Origin: Alphaproteobacteria bacterium
Lineage (GTDB): Bacteria; Pseudomonadota; Alphaproteobacteria; Sphingomonadales; Sphingomonadaceae
Reading direction: 5' to 3'
Assembly (NCBI GenBank): GCA_020249025.1
Contig: JADCGM010000119.1
Location: forward strand, 1-12,495
Length of the DNA: 12,495 bases
The notes beneath the pieces are model-generated. The model saw only the letters and a list, made by a program, of their open reading frames with translations, had not been told where the DNA came from and made no database searches. Below, piece by piece: positions 1 through 8,179 of this stretch. Positions within the stretch are counted from its first letter, which is position 1. Each line of letters begins with the position of its first letter. Both the position numbers and the translations under genes were made by a program.

Positions 1-1
1 G

Positions 2-505
2 CCTGATAGCCAGGACATCTGCTTCGTCCCGAACGGCAATTACGCCGACATCGTTCGCAAGCTGCGCCCCGAGGCGGGGGAGCCGGGCGAGATCGTCGAC
101 CTCGCCGGCCGCGTGCTCGGCACCCACAAGGGCCTGATCGGCTACACCGTCGGCCAGCGCCGCGGCATCGAGATCGGCGGGCAGGCCGAGCCGCTCTACG
201 TCGTGCGGCTGGAGCCCGAGGCGCGGCGGTTGGTGGTCGGCCCGAAGGCGGCGCTCGGCGTCGCCGGGCTGGAGCTGGGCGAGGTGAACTGGATCGGTCC
301 CGATGTCGGGGCGGGCCGCGATGTCGCGGTCAAGGTGCGCTCGACCGCCGCCCCGGTCGCGGCGCGCTGGCTCGGCACGCGAGTGGCGTTCGACGCGCCC
401 GAGTTCGGGGTCTCCCCGGGCCAGGCCTGTGTCGCCTACGATGGCGATCGCGTCCTCGGCGGCGGCTGGATCAAGCGCACCGAACCGGCGCTGGTCGCGG
501 CCTAG
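2..505 (+). CDS. mnmA: tRNA-specific 2-thiouridylase MnmA, C-terminal part (5' end outside window)
   Basis: MnmA uses ATP and a persulfide sulfur to make 2-thiouridine at wobble position U34 of tRNAs for Lys, Glu and Gln, in the cytoplasm. Only the last 167 codons are present; the frame is open from base 2 and stops with TAG at 503-505. The fragment begins with DSQDICFVP. Its cysteine (codon at 20-22) matches the second catalytic cysteine of the family (Cys199 in E. coli), which carries the persulfide. Then comes the conserved HKGLIGYTVGQRRG stretch (about 122-163), followed by the central and C-terminal beta-barrel domains ending in a typical GGGWIKR strand. The N-terminal ATP-binding PP-loop domain and first cysteine lie upstream and cannot be judged. 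The gene converges on the phzF-like gene with 24 bp between stop codons. Family assignment is firm. Confidence 0.95.
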   Translation, partial: PDSQDICFVPNGNYADIVRKLRPEAGEPGEIVDLAGRVLGTHKGLIGYTVGQRRGIEIGGQAEPLYVVRLEPEARRLVVGPKAALGVAGLELGEVNWIGPDVGAGRDVAVKVRSTAAPVAARWLGTRVAFDAPEFGVSPGQACVAYDGDRVLGGGWIKRTEPALVAA

Positions 506-511
506 GCTCTC

Positions 512-533
512 CGCCCTGACGGACGGGCGTCAG
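512..533. terminator. possible hairpin between convergent mnmA and phzF-like genes
   Basis: Two mutually exclusive stems can form here: CTGACG (516-521) with CGTCAG (528-533) around a 6-nt loop, or CGCCC (512-516) with GGGCG (525-529). The second arm of the first stem includes the stop codon of the phzF-like gene. There is no T-run on either side, so intrinsic termination is only a guess from its place between two converging stop codons. Confidence 0.3.
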
Positions 534-1321
534 AAGCGGAACGTTCCCTCGATCACCGTCACGCAGCGGCCGGTCAGCTCGACGGTGTCGCCATCCAGCC
601 GACAGCCGAGACGTCCGGTGCGGGGGCTGGCCTGGAGGGCGGTGAAGCCCACGCGGCCGAGGCGCGCGGCCCAGTAGGGCGTGAGCACCGAGTGGGCGGA
701 GCCGGTGACGGGATCCTCGTCGATGCCGGCGGCGGGCGCGAAGACCCGGCTGATGACATCGCTGTCGACGCCCGGCGCAGTGACGATGTCGAGCGTGTCG
801 CCGATGCGCGCCAGCGCCCGGAAATCGGGCTGGACGGCCATCACCGCCGCCGCGTCGGCGAGCACAGCCATGAGATAGCCGTTCGGATGCCGCAGCACAG
901 CCTCGACCGGGCAGCCGAGCGCGGCGACGAACGCCGGGTGGTCGACGGGCGCGGGCGCATAGGCCGGCAGCCGCATCCGGTAGCCGTCGCCGTCGCGCGC
1001 GACCTCGAGGACGCCTGCCTTGCGGGTGCGGAAGGTGACGCGCTCGCCGCCGTCGCGTGTCAGCAGCACATGGCCGCTGGCGAAGGTGGCGTGGCCGCAC
1101 AGCGCGACCTCGGTCGCCGGCGTGAACCAGCGCAGTTCCCAGTCGGCGGCGCCGGTCGCGTCGCGGACGACGAAGGCGGTTTCCGACAGGTTGTTCTCGT
1201 TGGCGATGGCCTGCAGCGTCGCATCGTCGAGCCAGGCGTCGAGCGGCATCACCGCCGCCGGATTGCCGGTGAAGGGGCGGTCGGCGAACGCGTCGACCTG
1301 CGCGAAGGGCAGCTGCGGCAT
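530..1321 (-). CDS. PhzF family isomerase/epimerase
   Basis: A 263-residue cytoplasmic protein of the PhzF / diaminopimelate-epimerase fold, of typical family length. Visible family marks are the opening QVDAFADRPFTGNPAAV (8-24), NENNLSETAFV (41-51) whose Glu47 aligns with the catalytic glutamate of PhzF, the CGHATFASGH block (75-84), and GIDEDPVTGSAH (199-210), the second-domain active-site loop. The start is the ATG at 1321-1319, overlapping the fieF stop by one base (TGATG). An AAGGA ribosome-binding site (complement of 1331-1335) sits 9 nt upstream. True PhzF acts in phenazine synthesis, but most genomic members lie outside phenazine clusters. No other phenazine gene is visible here, so the substrate is unknown. 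Third and last gene of the pdxH-fieF operon. A longer upstream reading in the same frame runs antisense-free through fieF but lacks family similarity and is not used. Confidence 0.88.
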   Translation of the reverse strand: MPQLPFAQVDAFADRPFTGNPAAVMPLDAWLDDATLQAIANENNLSETAFVVRDATGAADWELRWFTPATEVALCGHATFASGHVLLTRDGGERVTFRTRKAGVLEVARDGDGYRMRLPAYAPAPVDHPAFVAALGCPVEAVLRHPNGYLMAVLADAAAVMAVQPDFRALARIGDTLDIVTAPGVDSDVISRVFAPAAGIDEDPVTGSAHSVLTPYWAARLGRVGFTALQASPRTGRLGCRLDGDTVELTGRCVTVIEGTFRF

Positions 1322-2265
1322 CAGGCGGTGTCCTTGGCGGGGGCGTGGCCCTTGTCCATCGCGCTCCAATAGCGCTCCGAATGGCCCGCCGGGTCGACGT
1401 GGATCAGCACCTCGGCGCCGGGGAAGGCGGCGAGAACCGAATCCTCGATCTGGTCCATCACCTCGTGCGCGGCGCGGACGGTCATCTCGGGTTCGACCCA
1501 GACGTGGAACTGGATGAAGTCGGTGGCGCCGCTGGTGCGCGTCTTGAGCTCGTGGATGCCATGGACGGCGGGGTGGGCGGCGACGATCGCCTTCACCCGC
1601 TCGCGGCGATCGTCGTCCCATTCCTTGTCCATCAGCATGTCGATCGCGTGGCGCGCCGCGCCGAACGCGCCCCAGCCGAGATAGGCGGCGATGATGAGGC
1701 CGAAGACGGCGTCGGCGCCGCGGAAGCCGAGCAGGCTGTCGAGCGCCAGCGCGGCGATCACGGCCGAATTCAGCAGCAGGTCCGACTGATAGTGGAGCTG
1801 GTCGGTGTGGATGGCGAGCGAGCCGGTCTTCTTCACCGCGCGGCGCTGATAGGCGACGAGCGCCAGCGTTGCCGCCATCGCCACGAGCGACACGCCGATG
1901 CCGAGTTCGGGCGCCTCGGGCGGCACAGGGTCCTGCAGCCGGGCGATCGCGCGCCAGGCGATGCCCGCGGCCGAGACGGAGATCAGCATGGTCTGGAACA
2001 GCGCGGCGAGCGCCTCCGCCTTGCCATGCCCGAAGCGGTGGTTGCTGTCGGCGGGCTGCGCCGCGATGTGGACGCCCCACAGCGTCACGAGCGAGGCGAC
2101 GAGATCGAGCGCGGTGTCGGCGAGCGAGCCGAGCATCGCGACCGACCCGGTCTGGATCGCCGCCCAGGCCTTGAGGCTCAGCAGCGAGGTCGCCAGCGCC
2201 ACCGAGGCAAGCGCGGCGCGGCGGGTCACCGCGGCGCGGTCGACGGCGGCGCCGGTCGCGGTCAT
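1321..2265 (-). CDS. fieF: cation diffusion facilitator, FieF/YiiP-like divalent metal efflux transporter
   Basis: A 314-residue inner-membrane transporter, closely matching E. coli FieF (YiiP), which exports Zn(II)/Fe(II) in exchange for protons as a homodimer. An N-terminal block of about six membrane helices (about 15-210) is followed by a cytoplasmic ferredoxin-like domain (about 215-295). All known metal sites can be placed: transport site A as Asp50, Asp54, His158 and Asp162; site B as Asp73, His76 and His80 in ADSNHRFGHGKAE; the C-terminal dimer site C as His238, His254, His289 and Asp291. The start is the ATG at 2265-2263, overlapping the pdxH stop as ATGA. I see no strong ribosome-binding site of its own, so translation is probably coupled to pdxH. 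The DD/HD site A composition is the type that carries zinc, iron and cadmium. Exact metal preference is inferred from the family. Confidence 0.93.
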   Translation of the reverse strand: MTATGAAVDRAAVTRRAALASVALATSLLSLKAWAAIQTGSVAMLGSLADTALDLVASLVTLWGVHIAAQPADSNHRFGHGKAEALAALFQTMLISVSAAGIAWRAIARLQDPVPPEAPELGIGVSLVAMAATLALVAYQRRAVKKTGSLAIHTDQLHYQSDLLLNSAVIAALALDSLLGFRGADAVFGLIIAAYLGWGAFGAARHAIDMLMDKEWDDDRRERVKAIVAAHPAVHGIHELKTRTSGATDFIQFHVWVEPEMTVRAAHEVMDQIEDSVLAAFPGAEVLIHVDPAGHSERYWSAMDKGHAPAKDTA

Positions 2266-2858
2266 GGGTAGAGCAGCCCGTGCGTCCAGCCGTCGCCGGC
2301 GCGGGTGTAGACGCGGCGCTCGTGCAGGCGGCTCGGCCGGTCTTGCCAGAATTCGATGGCCGACGGCGCGATGCGGAAGCCGCCCCAGTGCGGCGGACGC
2401 GCCACCGGGCGGCCGTCGAAGCGCGCGGCGAAGCCCGCCAGCCGGTTCTCGAAGGTGGCGCGGTCGGGCAGCGGGCGCGACTGTTCGGACGCCCAGGCGC
2501 CGAGCTGCGATTCGCGCGGGCGGCTCGCGAAATAGGCGTCGGCCTCCTGCGGCGTGACCATCGTCGCGACGCCGTCGACGCGCACCTGCCGCTTCAGCGA
2601 CTTCCAGTGGAAGTCCATGTGGACATGGGCGTTGGCGGCGATCTCGGTCGCCTTGCGGCTCTCGTAATTGGTGTGGAAGACGAAGCCGCGCTCGTCCCAG
2701 CTTTTCATGAGGACGATGCGCGTCGCCGGACGCCCCTCGGCGCTGACGGTGGCGAGCGCGAAGGCATTGGGATCGGACGGTTCGCTCGCCGACGCCTCGG
2801 CGAACCAGGCGGCGAACAGAGCGAAGGGATCGGCGGGCGGATTGTCGAGGAGGTCCAT
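2262..2858 (-). CDS. pdxH: pyridoxamine/pyridoxine 5'-phosphate oxidase
   Basis: An FMN-dependent cytoplasmic enzyme that oxidises pyridoxine 5'-phosphate or pyridoxamine 5'-phosphate to pyridoxal 5'-phosphate, the last step of the DXP-dependent vitamin B6 pathway and of salvage. The 198 residues form a split-barrel flavoprotein; it is slightly short at the N terminus compared with the 218-residue E. coli enzyme. Visible marks are the FMN-binding segment RIVLMKSWDERGFVFHTNYE (47-66) followed by SRKA, SRPRESQLGAWASEQS (112-127), PHWGGFRIAP (156-165), and FWQDRPSRLHER (170-181). In the last, Arg177 and His179 correspond to the substrate-binding Arg197/His199 of E. coli. The ATG at 2858-2856 is preceded by a purine-rich AGAGGGG. 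First gene of a leftward operon with fieF and the phzF-like gene, divergent from gyrA. Confidence 0.95.
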   Translation of the reverse strand: MDLLDNPPADPFALFAAWFAEASASEPSDPNAFALATVSAEGRPATRIVLMKSWDERGFVFHTNYESRKATEIAANAHVHMDFHWKSLKRQVRVDGVATMVTPQEADAYFASRPRESQLGAWASEQSRPLPDRATFENRLAGFAARFDGRPVARPPHWGGFRIAPSAIEFWQDRPSRLHERRVYTRAGDGWTHGLLYP

Positions 2859-2919
2859 GGCGCCCCTCTAGGCCCGGCGGCGCGGGCGAACAAGGCCGGG
2901 TGAACCCACGCCCGCGCAT

Positions 2920-2936
2920 TTCCCCCTACGGGGGAA
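2920..2936. repeat. short perfect inverted repeat in the pdxH/gyrA divergent region
   Basis: TTCCCCC (2920-2926) and GGGGGAA (2930-2936) form a perfect 7-bp stem around the 3-base loop TAC. It lies 62 bp upstream of the pdxH start and about 30 bp upstream of the candidate gyrA -35 element. No T-run follows on either strand, so it is more likely an operator or a leader-RNA hairpin than a terminator. The role is unknown. Confidence 0.4.
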
Positions 2937-2965
2937 GCGGGGCGAAAATGGTGGCGTTCAGGCGC

Positions 2966-2996
2966 TTGAGACCTTAAACACGGGGCATCCGATATC
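2966..2996 (+). promoter_or_regulatory. candidate gyrA promoter
   Basis: TTGAGA (2966-2971) resembles a -35 element, and GATATC (2991-2996) or the frame one base earlier could serve as a weak -10, spacing 18-19 bp. It lies in the only non-coding stretch upstream of gyrA and would give a leader of about 20-30 nt. The -10 match is poor, so this is tentative. Confidence 0.3.
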
Positions 2997-3009
2997 CCTG
3001 ACATCCAGC

Positions 3010-3014
3010 AGGAA
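3010..3014 (+). promoter_or_regulatory. gyrA ribosome-binding site
   Basis: AGGAA lies 11 nt before the GTG at 3026. A second in-frame GTG at 3032 would be 17 nt away, so the site favours the first GTG. No ATG lies near the start of the conserved region, so a GTG start is required. Confidence 0.55.
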
Positions 3015-3025
3015 CCAAGCCAACC

Positions 3026-5731
<2,706 letters not shown>

Positions 5732-5735
5732 GGCC

Positions 5736-5885
5736 TCAGCCCGAGCCCATCGTCCGGCGGTAGCGCGGCGACGTGATCTGCGCGGTGAGCTGACGCAGGC
5801 CGGCGGCCACCGCACGATCGGACATCGGGCGGCCGAGCTGTTCGAACAGCCGCTGCATCTCGGGGTCTCGGGGCGGGCGGGTCAT
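5736..5885 (-). CDS. probable small hypothetical protein, 49 residues
   Basis: A short open frame starting MTRPPRDPEMQRLF and ending RYRRTMGSG, reading left from the ATG at 5885-5883 to TGA at 5738-5736. I do not recognise a family. Reasons to think it real: the frame fills most of the gap after gyrA, third codon positions are almost all G or C as in the neighbouring genes, the stop falls 4 bp from the gyrA stop as in a tightly packed convergent pair, and the middle (about 9-37) could form amphipathic helices. The composition is basic (many Arg), with no signal peptide or membrane segment. The ribosome-binding site is weak (AGAG about 6 nt upstream). It could be a small regulatory or nucleic-acid-binding protein, or a chance frame; function unknown. 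Confidence 0.5.
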   Translation of the reverse strand: MTRPPRDPEMQRLFEQLGRPMSDRAVAAGLRQLTAQITSPRYRRTMGSG

Positions 5886-6028
5886 GGCGGTCTCTGGGCA
5901 CTTCGGCACGTGGGATTACCCCGGGTGCTGGGGGACAAGTGCGGGTCAATGCCTGTCACACGGCCCGGGTTCCGGCCGGAATGTCGCAGCGATTGCCAAG
6001 GTGCGGGCGCTGCGCGATTTTCGTCACA

Positions 6029-6047
6029 GGGGAGCGGGGCGGGGGGG
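6029..6047 (+). other. G-rich stretch (possible G-quadruplex) at the ribosome-binding position of the NAD(P)-binding protein gene
   Basis: Runs of 4 G (6029-6032), 4 G (6036-6039) and 7 G (6041-6047) are separated by AGC and C. Splitting the run of 7 gives four G-tracts of three or more with very short loops, the usual pattern of an intramolecular G-quadruplex. It ends 5 nt before the ATG at 6053 and covers the only plausible ribosome-binding sequence. The rest of the 167-bp gap (5886-6052) shows no clear promoter or terminator. Confidence 0.4.
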
Positions 6048-6052
6048 CAGAC

Positions 6053-6676
6053 ATGCGGCTACTGGTGCTGGGCGCGTCGGGCGGCGTGGGATCGCGGCTG
6101 GTGACGCGGGCGCTGGCGGCGGGCCACGCGGTCACCGCGCAGACGCGAACCGCGGGGCGCGCGCCGGCGGGCGCAGCCGAGGCGGTCGGGAAGCCCGACG
6201 ATCCGGCGTTTCTGGCGGTGACAGTGCCCGGTCATGACGCGATCGCCTTCTGCGTCGGGGTCGACCGGCTGGGCGCGACGACGCTGTTCTCCGATTCCGC
6301 CCGGGCGCTGATCGCCGCGATGACGGCGGCGGGCGTGCGGCGGATCGCGGTGCTGACCGGGATTGGCGCGGGCGACTCGCGCGGCCATGGCGGCTGGCTC
6401 TACAACCGGGTGATCTACCCGCTGTTCACGCGCCACCGGTACGAGGACAAGACCCGGCAGGAGGAGCTGTTCGCGGCGAGCAGCCTGGATTGGACGATCG
6501 TGCGCGCCGCGCCCTTCGTCGCCCGCGCCGGGGACGCGCCCATCGAGGTCCATGCGACCATCCCGCCGGGTCTGCAGCTGACCGCGATCACCCGCGACGA
6601 GGTCGCGGCGTTCATGCTCGAGACGCTGGAGAGCGGGGCGCACAGCGGCGCCAAGCTCTTCGTCGGCCGCCAGTAG
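6053..6676 (+). CDS. NAD(P)-binding Rossmann-fold protein (atypical SDR / NmrA-like)
   Basis: A 207-residue cytoplasmic protein. It opens with MRLLVLGASGGVGSRLV, a Rossmann beta-alpha-beta with a GASGGVG dinucleotide-binding loop at residues 7-13. This loop begins at the expected distance from the N terminus and supports the ATG at 6053 over an in-frame GTG at 5939. Further marks of the atypical SDR (NAD(P)H-binding domain) group are a beta strand VRRIAVLTGIGAGD (about 93-106), a YEDKTRQEELFAASSLDWTIVRA stretch (about 128-150) seen in flavin/biliverdin reductase-B-like proteins, and a final strand where TRDEVAAFMLE precedes the C terminus. The classical YxxxK catalytic pair is not evident, so oxidoreductase activity is not assured and the substrate is unknown. 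Its stop converges on the M28 peptidase gene with 14 bp between stop codons. Confidence 0.85.
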   Translation: MRLLVLGASGGVGSRLVTRALAAGHAVTAQTRTAGRAPAGAAEAVGKPDDPAFLAVTVPGHDAIAFCVGVDRLGATTLFSDSARALIAAMTAAGVRRIAVLTGIGAGDSRGHGGWLYNRVIYPLFTRHRYEDKTRQEELFAASSLDWTIVRAAPFVARAGDAPIEVHATIPPGLQLTAITRDEVAAFMLETLESGAHSGAKLFVGRQ

Positions 6677-6698
6677 GGCGTTCGCCTAACTTACTGGC
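6669..6698. terminator. candidate bidirectional terminator/hairpin between convergent stops
   Basis: GCCAGTA (6669-6675) pairs perfectly with TACTGGC (6692-6698), giving a 7-bp outer stem. Inside it GGC (6677-6679) can pair with GCC (6684-6686) as a second small stem. The structure spans both stop codons, TAG at 6674-6676 and the complement of TTA at 6691-6693. It lacks a clear T-run; its position between convergent genes is the main support. Confidence 0.4.
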
Positions 6699-8061
6699 CG
6701 ACGGGTCCCAGCTGCACGTCCGAGTTCGCCACCATCCAGGTCATCGTCGCGTAGACGGCGACGTTCTGGTCGAGCTTCTTGGCGTCGATCTTGTCGAGCG
6801 TGTCGTCGGGCGTGTGGTGCAGGTTGAAATAGTCGAGGCCGGACTGGGCGGGCTCGAAGGTGGCGATGCCCTGCGCGGCAAGCGGGCCGACGTCGGGCCC
6901 GCCGCGGTCGTCGTTCGACCGGTCGTAGGTGACGCCGAGCGGTTCGAGCAGCTTGGCGATCTGCGCGGCGAGCGGCTTGCCGGACTCCGCCACGCGGTGC
7001 CCGAACTTGTAGACACGGTCCGCCCCGAAGTCCGATTCGGCGGCGACGATGTGCTTCGCCGTTGCATGTGCCTTGGCATAGGCCTGCGCGCCGTAGAGGC
7101 CGACCTCCTCGGCGCCCCACAGCACGACGCGGATGGTGCGGCGCGGCTTGAGCCCGGCGTCCATGATCGTCTTGGCGGCGGCGGTGGCGATGGCGACGCC
7201 GGCGCCGTCGTCGACCGCGCCCGTGCCCTTGTCCCAGCTGTCGAGATGGCCGCCGATGACGACGATCTCCTCGGGCGCAATCGCGCCGGGGATCTCGCCG
7301 ATGACGTTGCCCGACGGGCGCACGCCGACGACGCGCGGGGTGAGCGTCATCTTCACGCTGACCGGCTTGCCGCGCGACAGCGCGCGCTCGATCTGCTCGG
7401 CGTCGGGGGCGGAGAGCGCGGCGGCCGGGATCGGCGCGACGCCCGGCGCCCAAGCGGTGCCGCCGGTATGCGCGAAGCGGTGCGAGGAGGTGCCGAGCGA
7501 GCGGATGAGGATGGCGACCGCGCCCTTCGATGCGGCGATCGACGGGGCCGACCGGCGGATCGGGCCGAAATAGCCGTAGCTCGACCCGTCCTGCGTCGCC
7601 GCCATGCGGTGGGTAATAAAGACGATCTTGCCGGCGACGACCTTGGGGTCGACGGCGCGCAGCGCATCGACGTCGGCGATCTTGACGATCTCGGCCTGAA
7701 GCCCGGCCGCGCCCGTCGAGCCGCTGTTGCCGAGCGCGGTCAGCACCAGCGGCTGCGGGAAGGGCGACACGATCGCGGCTTCTTCGACACCGCGTTCCCA
7801 CACGGGCATGTCGAAGGGCTCGACCCGAACGTTCCGGAACCCGAGCGCCTTGAGCTTGGCCACCGCCCAGTCGCGGGCGCGAGCTTCGGCCTCGGTGCCG
7901 GCAAGGCGCGGGCCAACCTCGGTCGTCAGGCTCTCGACGATGGCATAAGCGCTCGATCCCGCCATGGCCTTGTCGCGCAGCATCGCCGCGGTCTCGACGT
8001 CGCTGGCGCTGGCCGCGGCGGAAGTGAACAGGACGGCGGCGCAGACGAGCGAGCGGAGCAT
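6691..8061 (-). CDS. secreted M28 family zinc metallopeptidase, carboxypeptidase Q-like
   Basis: A 456-residue exported peptidase. A signal peptide, MLRSLVCAAVLFTSAAASA, is followed by likely cleavage after Ala19, so it acts in the periplasm or outside. A PA (protease-associated) insert occupies about 120-235. The M28 catalytic domain (about 250-445) shows the whole co-catalytic two-zinc set: His272 in GGHLDSWD, bridging Asp284 in GAVDDGAG, general-base Glu318 and ligand Glu319 in WGAEEVGLYG, Asp344 in ESDFGAD and His416 in LHHTPDDTLD. HLDSWD and the domain order most resemble carboxypeptidase Q (PGCP) and related bacterial aminopeptidases. Exact cleavage preference cannot be read. The ATG at 8061 is chosen because it starts the signal peptide and has a GGGAGG site; an in-frame ATG at 8205 would overlap the divergent gene and bury the signal. 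Confidence 0.93.
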   Translation of the reverse strand: MLRSLVCAAVLFTSAAASASDVETAAMLRDKAMAGSSAYAIVESLTTEVGPRLAGTEAEARARDWAVAKLKALGFRNVRVEPFDMPVWERGVEEAAIVSPFPQPLVLTALGNSGSTGAAGLQAEIVKIADVDALRAVDPKVVAGKIVFITHRMAATQDGSSYGYFGPIRRSAPSIAASKGAVAILIRSLGTSSHRFAHTGGTAWAPGVAPIPAAALSAPDAEQIERALSRGKPVSVKMTLTPRVVGVRPSGNVIGEIPGAIAPEEIVVIGGHLDSWDKGTGAVDDGAGVAIATAAAKTIMDAGLKPRRTIRVVLWGAEEVGLYGAQAYAKAHATAKHIVAAESDFGADRVYKFGHRVAESGKPLAAQIAKLLEPLGVTYDRSNDDRGGPDVGPLAAQGIATFEPAQSGLDYFNLHHTPDDTLDKIDAKKLDQNVAVYATMTWMVANSDVQLGPVGQ

Positions 8062-8065
8062 GAGG

Positions 8066-8071
8066 CCTCCC
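8066..8071 (-). promoter_or_regulatory. ribosome-binding site deciding the M28 peptidase start
   Basis: On the minus strand GGGAGG lies 4 nt before the ATG at 8061-8059. It is the best Shine-Dalgarno match in the window and fixes the start at the signal-peptide methionine. Confidence 0.7.
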
Positions 8072-8126
8072 GGCGGAGTGGGGACCGCCTTGTGGCAGCG
8101 CTTTGGGAACGCGGCAAGCTGTCCGA

Positions 8127-8139
8127 CCGTCATTGACGG
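8127..8139. promoter_or_regulatory. palindrome in the divergent region between the peptidase and MBOAT genes
   Basis: CCGTCA (8127-8132) and TGACGG (8134-8139) are perfect inverted repeats around one T. The outer CCGA (8123-8126) and TCGG (8143-8146) extend the symmetry with a 3-base asymmetry. The TTGACG at 8133-8138 inside it could be a -35 element for the MBOAT gene, but I see no good -10. The 118-bp gap between two divergent starts is where an operator would be expected. The binding protein is unknown. Confidence 0.35.
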
Positions 8140-8179
8140 CTGTCGGGCGGGGCGGTCACAAGGGGCGAACAGGTCGGGC

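Noticed and set aside
530..1321. Calling the PhzF family protein a phenazine biosynthesis enzyme
   Set aside because: No other phz gene is nearby, and this family is widespread in organisms without phenazines; only the fold and catalytic Glu can be supported.
1321..2919. Extending fieF upstream to a 532-residue protein through pdxH
   Set aside because: FieF homology starts at the ATG at 2265. The extension is the out-of-frame reading of pdxH.
5939..6052. Upstream GTG start at 5939 for the NAD(P)-binding protein
   Set aside because: The Rossmann fold starts at the ATG at 6053. The extra 38 residues have no similarity and unlikely composition (several Cys and Arg).
6490..8136. A 548-codon plus-strand open frame opposite the M28 peptidase
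   Set aside because: The minus-strand frame has a signal peptide, all zinc ligands and a strong ribosome-binding site. The plus-strand frame is low-complexity Arg/Gly/Asp/Ala and is a shadow.
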